In this document: positions 50,746 through 59,897 of the stretch, one piece after another
How positions within the stretch are numbered: position 1 is the stretch's first letter
How the letters are laid out: each line of letters begins with the position of its first letter
Assembly (NCBI GenBank): GCA_903887485.1
Contig: CAISPV010000049.1
Span: forward strand, 1-61,100
Reading direction: 5' to 3'
Source: an uncultured Desulfobulbaceae bacterium
GTDB taxonomy: Bacteria > Desulfobacterota > Desulfobulbia > Desulfobulbales > Desulfocapsaceae
DNA length: 61,100 bases
Notes under the pieces: generated by a model
The model's input: only the letters and a program-made list of their open reading frames with translations
The model's database searches: none
Told to the model about the DNA's origin: nothing
Translations under genes and position numbers: made by a program

Positions 50746-51522
50746 ATGGGCCAGCGCGAATTTCTGGAATTTTCCTCTTCTGCGCTGCTGGTGGAGGCGC
50801 TGGCGGCGCGGATCAGTGATCTCCTGCGTGAGGGTATCCACCGGCGCGGTCAGGCAAGTCTGGCGGTGTCCGGCGGCAGCACCCCTATCCCGCTCTTTGC
50901 CCGATTGGCAGAAATGGATCTGGAATGGGACAAGGTTACGGTCTCCCTTGTTGATGAACGCTGGGTCGAGCCGGCGGCCCTGGACTCCAATGAGAATCTG
51001 GTGCGTACCTGGTTTCTTTGTCATAAGGCCACAGCTGCCCGTTTAATCCCCATGAAGACCCCGGCGATCACGGCGGTGCAGGGAGAACAGGCCTGCGCCC
51101 TTTTGCAGCGCAAGATTCCCCGCCCCTATGACTGCCTGATCCTGGGAATGGGCAATGATGGGCATACCGCTTCCCTTTTTCCCGGCGCCAAAAATCTGGA
51201 TGCGGCAGTTGATCTCCATTCAGGCAAGATCTGTATGGCCATGCAGACATCTGCGGCTGCTCATGAGCGGATGACTTTGACTCTGCCCGCCATCCTTGAC
51301 AGTCGTCAATTGTTTCTGCATCTGCAGGGTGAGGAGAAGAAAAAGGTGCTTGTCAAAGCACAGGAGGCAGGAGATACTCGGGAGATGCCCATCCGCTTTA
51401 TCCTGAGACAGGTGGCAATACCCCCTGGCTGTTTATTGGTCGCCGTAATTGTGAACAGGCCCCCAAAGGAGAAAATCATGCATCGTGGAGAGCAGAAGGT
51501 GACGGAGCGCATCTGGGGTTAG
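50746..51522 (+). CDS. pgl: 6-phosphogluconolactonase
   Basis: The 258-residue protein has the Pgl/glucosamine-6-phosphate isomerase-like fold signs: VSGGSTPIPLF, SLVDERWV, LGMGNDGHTASLFPG and MTLTLPAIL. It hydrolyses 6-phosphogluconolactone. ATG at 50746 has GGAGGAG upstream, which overlaps the end of the zwf remnant. The last 25 residues (NRPPKEKIMHRGEQK...) look like an extension beyond the usual family end. With zwf truncated next to it, the pathway may be inactive unless another zwf exists. Confidence 0.9.
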   Translation: MGQREFLEFSSSALLVEALAARISDLLREGIHRRGQASLAVSGGSTPIPLFARLAEMDLEWDKVTVSLVDERWVEPAALDSNENLVRTWFLCHKATAARLIPMKTPAITAVQGEQACALLQRKIPRPYDCLILGMGNDGHTASLFPGAKNLDAAVDLHSGKICMAMQTSAAAHERMTLTLPAILDSRQLFLHLQGEEKKKVLVKAQEAGDTREMPIRFILRQVAIPPGCLLVAVIVNRPPKEKIMHRGEQKVTERIWG

Positions 51523-51856
51523 ATAGGCCACTCGCAGACCGACTCTACGCAATAAGCCGGGGGCAATGTTGATGACAGCATTATTGCCGGATGGATCACT
51601 TGGTCTTGGTGGGATCAGGGCCCTGGATAGTAAAATCCGTGTTTCATCCCCCTTCACCTTCAATGGCCGGCTGCCCTGACAAGGAAGCTGGCAGATTACC
51701 ATTCTCAATGGTAATCCATTCCTTTCGGGCCCATGTACCAGATACCAGCGCACCCAGGATTAAAACTCAATCAGCTTACAAACCTTTGCAGAGCATGGTT
51801 GTAAGAATAGCCATGGAGGCTACTGGGTGCTTGTTTCATCAAAATCCAGACAGGAT
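51523..51856. other. Unassigned 334-nt intergenic stretch
   Basis: I see no gene I can support here. Short open frames on both strands have no recognisable motifs. A small perfect hairpin, GATTACCATT / AATGGTAATC around a 3-nt loop, lies at 51694-51716. It lies downstream of both flanking convergent genes and might hold decayed coding sequence. Confidence 0.4.
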
Positions 51857-53245
51857 TTAAATGATGCCGAGTATTTTCAGTGCCACTACGACAAGGGCCA
51901 GCAGCCCAAGAAGCAGGAGAGCGGCCAGCGTGCCCCGCAACTTCCCGCCACCAATTTTGGGTGCTTTTTCTTTGGTAGCCGAGGCGGCAGTGCGAAGCTG
52001 GCAAACTCCACAGTAGAGTTTTCCATCAACTTCCTGCAAAAATTCTGGGTGGAAAGATTCACCACAACCCGTGCAGACACGGGTAGGCATGGCCGCTGAT
52101 TCCAGCTCTTCAGCTTTTGCTTCCTTCTCTTTGATGTCTGCAAGTATGCTTTCGTCTGCAAGGGGTAGTGTCCTGACAAGTTCAGGCTCGGGAACAATTT
52201 CTGGCGCGGATTCCGCCTCTGGTACCAGCTCGACCATAAGCTCGGCTTCCGGCTCGGGTTCCGGTTCGAGCTCGGGAGCAGCAACAGGTACCAACTCCGG
52301 CTCTGGAACAGCTATCTCCTCAATCTCGATCTCTAACTCGGGTTCGGGGGCAGCAACAAGCACCAGTTCGGGTTCTGGTTCAACCTCCGGTTCGGAAACA
52401 ATTTCAATTTCAGATACCGGTTCTGGCTCGGGAGCAATTGTGACCTCTTTCTCTGGCTCCGGTTCGATCTCGGGAGGTGCAACAAGTACCAATTCCGGCT
52501 CTGGAACAGCTATCTCCTCAATATCGATTTCTAACTCGGGTTCGGGGGCAGCAATAACTACCAGTTCTGGTTCTGGTTCAACCTCCGGTTCGGAAACAAG
52601 TTCAATTTCAGATACCGGTTCTGGCTCGAGAGCAATTTTGACCTCTTTCTCTGGTTCCGGTTCGATTTCTGGAGGTGCAACAAGTACCAATTCCGGCTCT
52701 GGAACAGCTATCTCCTCAATATCGATTTCTAACTCGGGTTCGGAGGCAGCAACAAGCACCAGTTCTGGTTCTGGTTCAACCTCATGTTCGGAAACAATTG
52801 CAATTTCTGATACCGGCTCTGGTTCGGGAGCAATTGTGACCTCGCGCTCTGGTTCCGGCAATATCTCAGCTACAGGTGCAAGCATCTGTTCTGGTTCAAG
52901 CACAGGGAAGAGCAGTTCCTCTTCGGTAAGAGGCTCAATGACACTGGTCTCTGCAGCCAATGCCCCCTTGATATCAGCCATATCAAAAGCCGGCGCAACA
53001 CCCCAGATTGACGGTCCAGTCAATAGCTCTTGCGTCAAAAGAAAAACCTTTTCACATTGCGGACACCTGAGTTTTGTGTCAACCGAAGAGTCCTGTGCTG
53101 AACCAATGACTCCACAGTGCGGACAGGCAATCTTCTGTTCCGTGACCTTGAAAACCTTGTCACATTGCGGGCACCGGACCTTTTCTCCAGGCATGGAATC
53201 ATGTGCGGAACCAACTATTCCGCAATGGGGACAAGTCATCTTCAT
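51857..53245 (-). CDS. MJ0042-type zinc-ribbon protein with long acidic Pro-Glu repeats and C-terminal membrane anchor
   Basis: The 462-residue protein has two N-terminal zinc ribbons (CPHCGIVG...RCPQCDKVF and CPHCGVIG...RCPQCEKVF). A long Glu/Pro-rich region (about residues 110-360) includes three 66-residue tandem repeats. A third zinc finger (CTGCGESF...CGVCQ, about 395-420) and a C-terminal membrane helix ([19 protein letters not shown]) follow. The repeat should be extended and strongly negative. GGAGG five bases before ATG 53245 fixes the start. Function unknown; the fold suggests a membrane-tethered scaffold. Confidence 0.85.
   Translation of the reverse strand: MKMTCPHCGIVGSAHDSMPGEKVRCPQCDKVFKVTEQKIACPHCGVIGSAQDSSVDTKLRCPQCEKVFLLTQELLTGPSIWGVAPAFDMADIKGALAAETSVIEPLTEEELLFPVLEPEQMLAPVAEILPEPEREVTIAPEPEPVSEIAIVSEHEVEPEPELVLVAASEPELEIDIEEIAVPEPELVLVAPPEIEPEPEKEVKIALEPEPVSEIELVSEPEVEPEPELVVIAAPEPELEIDIEEIAVPEPELVLVAPPEIEPEPEKEVTIAPEPEPVSEIEIVSEPEVEPEPELVLVAAPEPELEIEIEEIAVPEPELVPVAAPELEPEPEPEAELMVELVPEAESAPEIVPEPELVRTLPLADESILADIKEKEAKAEELESAAMPTRVCTGCGESFHPEFLQEVDGKLYCGVCQLRTAASATKEKAPKIGGGKLRGTLAALLLLGLLALVVVALKILGII
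52251..52844 (-). repeat. Three 198-bp tandem repeats encoding acidic Pro-Glu segments
   Basis: The coding strand repeats with a period of 198 bp, equal to 66 residues, three times. Each unit holds [32 protein letters not shown] and EPEPEKE. Small differences between copies show they are not recent duplicates, but length change by recombination is likely. Boundaries are approximate. Confidence 0.85.
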
Positions 53246-53657
53246 GTAAACCTCCAACTCAAGTATTGTTTGCTCCATCATGTACGCAAAAAAAAGGGAT
53301 CCTTTTAACTTGTAGTATAAAAAACGAAGCAAATCAAACAGGATTTCTTCCTTGATACAAATTCAGATTTCCATCCTTCAATCTACCTGTTAATCTGTCC
53401 ATAAGAACCGCTTGCAAAATGTTCAGTTTGAGAAGAATAATTGAGCCGAGCTATTGAGGTTTAGCCTGCAAAATTGGCCGCTTGGCTTCTCCATTGTAAA
53501 TTGGTGCTGAGTTTTCGTGTAATGCTATGGCAACATGGACGTACGTCTCCCTTGTTTTATGTTGTTTCCGATCTTTGAGAATCTAACATAATTGGGTTGA
53601 TTTCCATTCTTGCCACGAAGAAAATAATTCAAATTAAACTAAACAAAGGTGCTACTC
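53246..53657. other. Divergent intergenic region between the zinc-ribbon gene and nikR
   Basis: This 412-nt AT-rich stretch holds no reading frame I can support. It should contain the promoters of both divergent genes. I looked for a NikR-type operator (GTATGA...TCATAC) and did not see a clear one. No RNA gene or repeat was recognised. Confidence 0.4.
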
Positions 53658-54068
53658 ATGCTCAAGCGATTTACCATTTCCATCGAAGAGGATCTGCTGG
53701 ACGACTTTGATATGTTCATGCAGCAGCATCATTATAAAAATCGCTCAGAGGCGATCCGTGATCTGATCCGTGCCCGTTCTGTCCAGAATGAATGGGCCGC
53801 TGACAAGGATGTGATGGGGGTGATTACCCTTGTGTATGATCACCACCGGCATCAAGTGCAGGACAAGATCACTGAACTGCAACATGACTTCCATCACCAG
53901 ATTGTCTCCACCACCCATGTCCATATGGATCATGATAACTGTCTGGAGGTCATTATTATTCGTGGCAAGGCCGCCGAAGTTCAGAAGCTGGCCGATAACC
54001 TCATTGCCTTGCGGGGAGTCCGTTCTGGCAAGCTGGCCATGAGTTCCACTGGTGAACACCTGCACTGA
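53658..54068 (+). CDS. nikR: Nickel-responsive transcriptional regulator NikR
   Basis: The 136-residue protein has the ribbon-helix-helix DNA-binding domain (KRFTISIEEDLLDDFD ... NRSEAIRDLIR, residues 1-45). The C-terminal ACT-like nickel domain has the metal-binding pattern VYDHHRHQV, STTHVHMDHDNCLEVI. It represses nickel uptake genes when Ni is plentiful. ATG at 53658 has AAAGGTG upstream. No nickel transporter is nearby, so it probably acts elsewhere in the genome. Confidence 0.95.
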   Translation: MLKRFTISIEEDLLDDFDMFMQQHHYKNRSEAIRDLIRARSVQNEWAADKDVMGVITLVYDHHRHQVQDKITELQHDFHHQIVSTTHVHMDHDNCLEVIIIRGKAAEVQKLADNLIALRGVRSGKLAMSSTGEHLH

Positions 54069-54109
54069 GCAGGGGGATGTGGCATTCAATCTTTTTTAAC
54101 TGCCGATTT

Positions 54110-55624
54110 TTATTTTCTGAAATCCTTGATCTTCTGCTGCCAGAGCGCTGGGCCTACTTTGTGTATGGAATCGCCCCGGTTGTCCACGGCTACTGTCACC
54201 GGCATGTCCTCCACCTCAAACTCGTAAATGGCCTCCATGCCCAAATCGGCAAAGGCCACCACCCGTGCTTTTTTGATCGCCTTGGAGACCAGATAGGCCG
54301 CGCCGCCAACGGCCATCAGATAGACCGCCCCATGCTTTTTGATGGATTCGATGGCGATATTCCCCCGTTCTGATTTGCCGATCATGCCCAGCAGACCGGT
54401 CTGGGACAGCATCATCTCGGTATATTTGTCCATGCGGGTGGCGGTGGTGGGGCCGGCAGGGCCGACGACTTCATCGCCAACCGGATCAACCGGGCCGACG
54501 TAATAGATAAATCTGCCGTTAAAGTCCACGCCTTCCGGCAGTGGTTCACCAGTGGCCAGCAGTTTCTGGATGCGACTATGGGCGGCATCCCGGCCAGTAA
54601 GGATGGTTCCATTCAGGAGCAGGGTTTCACCAATCCTCCAACCGGCGATCTCTTCGCGGCTGATGGTGTTAAGCTGCACCCGTTTCATCCCTGGACCCAT
54701 TTCCCATTTGATCTGTGGCCAGTCTTCCAGGTGCGGTGGCTCAAAATGGGCAGGTCCGCTGCCGTTGAGGGTGAAATGGATATGGCGGGTGGCTGCACAG
54801 TTGGGGATCATGGCCACCGGCAGGGAGGCCGCGTGGGTGGGACAATCCTTGATTTTGACATCAAGTGCTGTGGTCAGGCCGCCCAACCCTTGCGCGCCGA
54901 TCCCTAAGCTATTGACGGCCTCATAAATTTCCAGGCGCAACTCTTCGATCCGGTTAACTGGCCCCCGTTCGATCAGCTCCTGGATGTCGATAGGTTCCAT
55001 CAGCGCTTCCTTAGCCAGGACCATGGCCCGATCAACGGTCCCGCCAATGCCGATCCCCAGAATTCCTGGCGGGCACCAGCCGGCTCCCATGGTGGGTACG
55101 GTCTGCACCACCCAGTCAACGATGGAGTCGCCGGGATCCAGGGTTACAAATTTACTCTTGTTTTCAGAGCCGCCACCCTTGGCCGCAATGCGGATATCGA
55201 TGACGTTGCCGGGGACAAGTTCGGTATAGATTACCGCTGGGGTGTTGTCTCCGGTGTTATAACGACTCCCTGCGGGATCGGCGAGCACAGAGGCGCGCAG
55301 GGGGTTATTCGGGTTGAGCCAGGCCCGGCGTACCCCGGCATCCACCAGCTCCTGGATGCTCATCTCCGTATCAAATCGGCACTGCATGCCAACTTTCAGA
55401 AAAACAGTGACAATACCGGTATCCTGACAGAGCGGACGCTGGCCCATAGCTGCCATTCGGGAGTTGATCAAGATCTGGGCAATGGCGTCTTTGGCTGCCG
55501 CATTCTGCTCTTTTTCATACGCGCGGGCCATGGCTTGAATAAAATCACGGGGATGAGCATAGGAGATGGCTTGCAGACTGTCGGCAATGGAGCTGATAAA
55601 GTCTTCTGGGTTGATTATGGTCAT
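54110..55624 (-). CDS. Class I fumarate hydratase (Fe-S, fused alpha and beta domains)
   Basis: The 504-residue enzyme has the class I fumarase signs: RPLCQDTGIVTVFLKVG, the GGGSENKSKF segment, PNCAATRHIHF, and a beta-domain with VGPAGPTTATRMDKY and AVYLMAVGGAAYLV. It interconverts fumarate and malate with a 4Fe-4S cluster. Both domains are in one chain, unlike species with split FumA/FumB subunits. ATG at 55624 was chosen because a 14-residue extension has no family character. Its 3' end faces nikR. Confidence 0.93.
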   Translation of the reverse strand: MTIINPEDFISSIADSLQAISYAHPRDFIQAMARAYEKEQNAAAKDAIAQILINSRMAAMGQRPLCQDTGIVTVFLKVGMQCRFDTEMSIQELVDAGVRRAWLNPNNPLRASVLADPAGSRYNTGDNTPAVIYTELVPGNVIDIRIAAKGGGSENKSKFVTLDPGDSIVDWVVQTVPTMGAGWCPPGILGIGIGGTVDRAMVLAKEALMEPIDIQELIERGPVNRIEELRLEIYEAVNSLGIGAQGLGGLTTALDVKIKDCPTHAASLPVAMIPNCAATRHIHFTLNGSGPAHFEPPHLEDWPQIKWEMGPGMKRVQLNTISREEIAGWRIGETLLLNGTILTGRDAAHSRIQKLLATGEPLPEGVDFNGRFIYYVGPVDPVGDEVVGPAGPTTATRMDKYTEMMLSQTGLLGMIGKSERGNIAIESIKKHGAVYLMAVGGAAYLVSKAIKKARVVAFADLGMEAIYEFEVEDMPVTVAVDNRGDSIHKVGPALWQQKIKDFRK

Positions 55625-55754
55625 AGTAGGAAAGATGGAAAAGAGAAAAGGTGATAGGTGTCGCATCTAAGGCGAATGAAATTTTGATATGTGATCCTCA
55701 TTTGTTGCAGTATAGCGAGTGAATATGCATTTCACAATATCGGGCAGGATCAGT

Positions 55755-55784
55755 TTGACAGTTTTTCTTATAGCGTGCTATAAT
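55755..55784 (+). promoter_or_regulatory. Consensus sigma70 promoter upstream of hemL
   Basis: A perfect TTGACA (55755-55760) and a perfect TATAAT (55779-55784) are separated by 18 bases, 80 nt before the hemL start. This is the best sigma70 match I found in the window. It probably drives hemL and may extend to the Fo genes, which start 86 nt after hemL. Confidence 0.8.
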
Positions 55785-55863
55785 TATGCGGTTTATGATG
55801 CGCAAATAGGAAGAGTAAACAGGGAAGATAAATCTAAAGAGAAATCGTCGAAGGGGTTGAAAA

Positions 55864-57156
55864 ATGAACACAAGCATATCTGCGCGGATGTTTCAACAGG
55901 CACGAAAGGTTATCCCCGGCGGTGTAAACAGTCCGGTGCGGGCCTGTCGATCAGTGGGGTGCGACCCGGTTTTTATTGAACGAGCCCAGGGGTCATCTGT
56001 TTATGATGTGGATGGCAACGAGTATATAGATTTTGTCTGTTCCTGGGGGCCAATGATCCTTGGGCATGCCCATCCTGAGATCTTGGCCGCCATTGGCGAG
56101 GCAATGCAGCATGGAACGAGTTTTGGGGCCCCAACCCCAAAGGAAATAGAGCTTGCCTCCATGGTGGTGGACGCCCTGCCATCGGTGGAAAAGGTCCGTT
56201 TCGTCAGTTCCGGGACTGAGGCAACCATGAGTGCGGTTCGTCTGGCCCGAGGTTATACCGGGAAAAAGATAATTGTAAAATTTGATGGTTGTTATCACGG
56301 TCATGCCGATTCTTTTCTGGTCAAGGCAGGGTCGGGGGTGATTACCCTCGGTATCCCAGGCAGTCCTGGGGTGCCTGATGAGATCGTGAAAAATACCGTC
56401 TCTATTCCTTATAATAATGAAGAGATCCTTGAGAAGACCTTGCGTGATGCCTCGCTTGATATCGCCTGTGTAATTGTTGAGCCTGTGGCCGGCAATATGG
56501 GTTGTGTCGCCCCGGCCCCTGGCTTTTTGCAGAAGTTGCGGGCGCTCACTGCAGAACTTGGCATCCTACTTATTTTTGATGAAGTGATCACCGGGTTCCG
56601 TCTGGCCTATGGCGGGGCCCAGGAGTATTTTGGGATCATGCCTGATCTGACCTGTCTTGGCAAGATTATTGGTGGTGGCTTGCCCGTTGGGGCTTATGGC
56701 GGTCGGGCTGATATTATGGATCAGGTTGCTCCTGACGGGCCAGTCTATCAGGCTGGAACCTTGTCTGGTAACCCTCTGGCCATGGCCGCGGGTATTGCCA
56801 CCCTAAAATTGCTCAAAACAGAAGGATTTTATAAGCAGTTAAATGATAAAGCGGCCAGGTTTGCCGACCGTCTCAGAGAGATCAGTGACCAGACGAATAT
56901 CCCTGTCCAGTTGAATCGAGTGGGATCGTTGATGACCGGATTTTTTACCACTGAAAAGGTGGTTGATTTTGAATCTGCCATGACGGCTGATGCGGCTCGT
57001 TATGGCCAGCATTATCGCCAGATGTTGTCTCGGGGGATTTATCTGGCTCCATCGCAGTTTGAGGTGGCATTTATCTCTGCGGCTCAGACTCAAAAACAAC
57101 TGGAAATAGCCCTTGAAATGACTGAATGGTCATTCAAAAAATTAGCAAAAAATTAA
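55864..57156 (+). CDS. hemL: Glutamate-1-semialdehyde 2,1-aminomutase
   Basis: The 430-residue PLP enzyme has the family start ([19 protein letters not shown]), [20 protein letters not shown] and the PLP lysine in [16 protein letters not shown]. It makes 5-aminolevulinate in the C5 tetrapyrrole pathway, supplying haem, sirohaem and cobalamin; the last fits the many B12-type radical SAM genes. It is driven by a consensus promoter. The ATP synthase Fo genes follow on the same strand. Confidence 0.97.
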   Translation: MNTSISARMFQQARKVIPGGVNSPVRACRSVGCDPVFIERAQGSSVYDVDGNEYIDFVCSWGPMILGHAHPEILAAIGEAMQHGTSFGAPTPKEIELASMVVDALPSVEKVRFVSSGTEATMSAVRLARGYTGKKIIVKFDGCYHGHADSFLVKAGSGVITLGIPGSPGVPDEIVKNTVSIPYNNEEILEKTLRDASLDIACVIVEPVAGNMGCVAPAPGFLQKLRALTAELGILLIFDEVITGFRLAYGGAQEYFGIMPDLTCLGKIIGGGLPVGAYGGRADIMDQVAPDGPVYQAGTLSGNPLAMAAGIATLKLLKTEGFYKQLNDKAARFADRLREISDQTNIPVQLNRVGSLMTGFFTTEKVVDFESAMTADAARYGQHYRQMLSRGIYLAPSQFEVAFISAAQTQKQLEIALEMTEWSFKKLAKN

Positions 57157-57242
57157 AAAACCGTTGACTTTGACAGGTGGGCATGCTAACAGATTCGATT
57201 GTTTGTAAAAGAGTCGTTCTGTGAACGAAGGTGGAGACGAAT

Positions 57243-57470
57243 ATGTCGAAAATGAGCAAAGAGATGATCCACCTGCTGGGCAACTATGGTCATATTGGAT
57301 TTACCTTTGTTGCTGCCATTTTTGTCGGTATGGGGGGCGGGATCTATCTTGACCGGAAGGTGTTTGATGATCGAACGACCCCATGGTTTACTTTTATCGG
57401 GCTTGCGTTTGGGATAGCCGCCGGGTTTAAAAGTCTGTTTGATATTCTCAAACAGCAAGAAAAAGACTAA
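57243..57470 (+). CDS. AtpZ/AtpI-family small membrane protein
   Basis: The 75-residue protein has two membrane segments and the AtpZ pattern GFTFVAAIFVGMGGGIYLD and PWFTFIGLAFGIAAGFKSLF. These proteins are linked to ATP synthase assembly and Mg2+ movement. ATG at 57243 has GGAG upstream. It heads the Fo gene block, with AtpI 21 nt downstream. Confidence 0.88.
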   Translation: MSKMSKEMIHLLGNYGHIGFTFVAAIFVGMGGGIYLDRKVFDDRTTPWFTFIGLAFGIAAGFKSLFDILKQQEKD

Positions 57471-57491
57471 GGTCTGGGCGGTTGCAACAGA

Positions 57492-57914
57492 GTGTCGGAT
57501 GAATTATTATTCCTGCGCAAGATGCAGGTGTTGAGTTGGGTTTGTCTTTTGGTTCTCTGTGCCGGGTCTTGGGTTTTTTTGTCTTGGGATTTTGCCTGGG
57601 CGGTAGCGGTCGGTGGGGTTATATCCATTGTCAGTTTCATGTTGACCCACCAGGATGTGGCTCGCTTTATGGAGTCCCTCAATTCTTCAGAGGAAGGGCA
57701 GGGGGAAAAGAAGGCTCTTAAGCTCGGGAAATCACAATATATCATTAAATTTTGGCTCCGATTGGCAGTCATTGGGCTTGTCTTGCTGATACTCATAAAG
57801 AGCGGTAAGGTGAATATCTTTGGTTTGTTAGTGGGGCTGTCAACGGTAGTGTTTAGCATTACATTGACGACAGTCAGTGCAGCGAGACACCATATTATCA
57901 GCAGCAGGAGGTAA
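57492..57914 (+). CDS. atpI: ATP synthase subunit I
   Basis: The 140-residue protein has four membrane segments (VLSWVCLLVLCAGSWVFL; WAVAVGGVISIVSFML; two near the C-terminus) and fits the ATP synthase I family that aids c-ring assembly. The start is GTG at 57492, supported by spacing after AtpZ rather than by a strong ribosome site. atpB begins 8 nt after its stop. Confidence 0.8.
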   Translation: MSDELLFLRKMQVLSWVCLLVLCAGSWVFLSWDFAWAVAVGGVISIVSFMLTHQDVARFMESLNSSEEGQGEKKALKLGKSQYIIKFWLRLAVIGLVLLILIKSGKVNIFGLLVGLSTVVFSITLTTVSAARHHIISSRR

Positions 57915-57922
57915 GAGGGATT

Positions 57923-58645
57923 ATGGAACATCCAATACTATTTATATCAATCATCCTGGAAAAACTGGGACTGCCCATTCCGCATGGCCCGGTCGGTCAT
58001 ACCCTGATTGAGCAATTCTGTGCCCCGTATATGACCTATACCTGGTTTACCATGATTTTTCTTATGGTAGTTGGCAAGATGACGATTGGTAATCTGGAGA
58101 TGGTGCCAGGAAAAGGCCAGAATTTCTGGGAGATCATCATCGGAGGCATGGATAACTTCTTTGTTGAAAACATGGGAAGGGATTTGACTGATAAACTTTT
58201 TCCGATGATTGCTACCTTTGCCTTGTATATTGCCGTGGCCAATCTTATCGGGTTGATTCCAGGATTCATGTCTCCCACCTCAAGTATTAATACCACCCTT
58301 GCCTTGACCATTATTGTCTGGATAACCCATCATATCATTGGCTTTCGTGCTAATGGAATTGCGTATTTGAAGCATTTTCTTGGACCCATGCCTGTGCTGA
58401 TCCCCCTGATGCTTCCCATTGAGATTATCGCTAATGTGGCTCGTCTGTTGTCGCTCTCTATTCGTCTTTTTGGAAATATCATGGCGAAAGAAACACTTTT
58501 GGGTATCTTGTTTCTGCTGGCTGGTGCATTTTTTGCCCCCCTGCCAATCATGATTCTGGGTGTTCTGGTTTCTCTGGTGCAGGCCATGGTTTTTGTGTTG
58601 CTGACCGTTGTTTATTTTACCCAGGCCAATGAGCATGTGCATTGA
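57923..58645 (+). CDS. atpB: ATP synthase Fo subunit a
   Basis: The 240-residue membrane protein carries the conserved subunit a region with the essential Arg in NVARLLSLSIRLFGNIMAKE and the LIGLIPGFMSPTSSINTTLAL segment. It forms the ion half-channels next to the c-ring. It lies between atpI and atpE in an Fo-only block with no b or F1 subunits in the window. Confidence 0.96.
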   Translation: MEHPILFISIILEKLGLPIPHGPVGHTLIEQFCAPYMTYTWFTMIFLMVVGKMTIGNLEMVPGKGQNFWEIIIGGMDNFFVENMGRDLTDKLFPMIATFALYIAVANLIGLIPGFMSPTSSINTTLALTIIVWITHHIIGFRANGIAYLKHFLGPMPVLIPLMLPIEIIANVARLLSLSIRLFGNIMAKETLLGILFLLAGAFFAPLPIMILGVLVSLVQAMVFVLLTVVYFTQANEHVH

Positions 58646-58741
58646 TGCAGTAAGTCTTAATTTGTTCTGGGTTATAACTATCTTTTAGATTCTACAAAGG
58701 AAGAAGGCCAATAAACTTTAATTTTTTACAAGGAGAACATT

Positions 58742-58993
58742 ATGGAAAGTAATTTGATGATTGGTTTGGTTTGTATCGGCGCTGCGCTCTCTATCGGTAT
58801 TGCCGGTCTGGGAGCAGGTATTGGTATTGGTAATATTGGTAACGGCGCAACCCAGGGTCTTGCCCGTAATCCTGAAGTACAGCCCAAGATGATGACCTTC
58901 ATGATCCTCGGTATGGCCCTTGCTGAGTCTGTTGCGATTTACGGTCTTGTTATCTCTCTGATCCTTTTGTTTGCAAACCCATTGATAAAATAG
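58742..58993 (+). CDS. atpE: ATP synthase Fo subunit c
   Basis: The 83-residue hairpin protein has the polar loop LARNPEVQP and the ion-binding Glu in MALAESVAIYG. The Gln of sodium-type rings in the first helix is replaced by Ile by my alignment, which favours protons. The ribosome site AAGGAG is strong, as expected for this high-copy subunit. A clear terminator follows. Confidence 0.96.
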   Translation: MESNLMIGLVCIGAALSIGIAGLGAGIGIGNIGNGATQGLARNPEVQPKMMTFMILGMALAESVAIYGLVISLILLFANPLIK

Positions 58994-59022
58994 TACAGAG
59001 ACTGTTTTCGTCACTCTAATCT

Positions 59023-59064
59023 CGCAAAAAGGCCACAGAGTAATCTGTGGCCTTTTTGCGTTTT
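59023..59064 (+). terminator. Rho-independent terminator after atpE
   Basis: Arms CGCAAAAAGGCCACAGA (59023-59039) and TCTGTGGCCTTTTTGCG (59044-59060) form a perfect 17-bp stem with a 4-nt loop, followed by TTTT. It starts 30 nt after the atpE stop and ends the Fo transcript. The A-run in the left arm also lets it work in the other direction. Confidence 0.93.
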
Positions 59065-59124
59065 GTATTATCGTAATGTGGTATATTATTATAAATAACA
59101 GGTCCAGGTGTACAAGGTTGCTTT

Positions 59125-59895
59125 ATGCATGACCATAACAGAGAAGATGTGGTCATGTCTCCGGTACGGGCCAAGAAGGAAAAAATGCTTCCTGAGGCAG
59201 GGTTGCTTTTTGTCAATCCAACTGAGGCTCGTTACGTTGCGAGCAGGGTTGTTGCCGATGGCGGGGGGAAAAGGTTTCTTTTTAACAGCTCTCTCTGTGT
59301 AAATAGTGAAGAGACATTTTTTGTGGCTGGGCCGGCGGTTGGGGCACCCATGGCGGTCTTGTGCCTGGAGAAGTTGATTGTCCTTGGTGCCAGACGTATT
59401 ATCCTTGTCGGGTGGTGTGGCGCTTTGCAACAGGTTTTAGAAGTCGGTAATGTATTACTACCTGGGCAGGCATTATGTGGAGAAGGGACGTCCCGGTATT
59501 ATAGCAGTGATCATGAACCGAGACCCTCTGCGAACTTACTTGCCTGGTTACGCGAAACCCTTCTTGCTCAGAGCGGGATTGCATGGCAGGAAGGACGGGT
59601 CTGGTCAACAGATGCCCCTTACCGTGAATCGCGGGAGTTGCTTGCGCGTTTGCGCCAAGAGCAGGATATCGCGGCTATTGATATGGAGTATTCGGCGCTC
59701 TGTACAGTTGCCCACTTTCGGGGGATTGAATTTGCCGCCTGTATGCTTGTCTCTGATGAGTTATGGCAGAAACAGTGGAAACCTGGATTTGCAACACCTG
59801 CATTTTGCCTGCGGAGTCAGAAGTTGTCGGAGTTGTTATTGCGGGCCATGGGAAACAGGAAATTTGAAACAGGAAAGAGTAAAGAGGAAAAATAA
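59125..59895 (+). CDS. Nucleoside phosphorylase superfamily protein
   Basis: The 256-residue protein has the PNP/UDP phosphorylase pattern: AGPAVGAPMAVLCLEKLIVLGA, LVGWCGAL, VWSTDAPYRE and the base-binding AIDMEYSALCTVA. It splits a nucleoside by phosphorolysis or hydrolysis; the exact base (purine, uridine, futalosine or MTA) cannot be told. The start at 59125 is the first ATG of the frame. It ends 2 nt before rimO, so the two are co-transcribed. Confidence 0.85.
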   Translation: MHDHNREDVVMSPVRAKKEKMLPEAGLLFVNPTEARYVASRVVADGGGKRFLFNSSLCVNSEETFFVAGPAVGAPMAVLCLEKLIVLGARRIILVGWCGALQQVLEVGNVLLPGQALCGEGTSRYYSSDHEPRPSANLLAWLRETLLAQSGIAWQEGRVWSTDAPYRESRELLARLRQEQDIAAIDMEYSALCTVAHFRGIEFAACMLVSDELWQKQWKPGFATPAFCLRSQKLSELLLRAMGNRKFETGKSKEEK

Positions 59896-59897
59896 AC

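Noticed and set aside
51433-51753. Minus-strand 106-codon frame after pgl
   Set aside because: It overlaps the end of pgl, has no recognisable motif and no ribosome site that I can see; left as unassigned sequence.
52071-53249. Ser/Gly-rich plus-strand frame of 392 codons
   Set aside because: It is the antisense reading of the acidic Pro-Glu repeats; the minus-strand frame has zinc ribbons, a ribosome site and a membrane anchor.
53246-53657. NikR operator upstream of nikR
   Set aside because: I could not find paired GTATGA / TCATAC half-sites at the right spacing.
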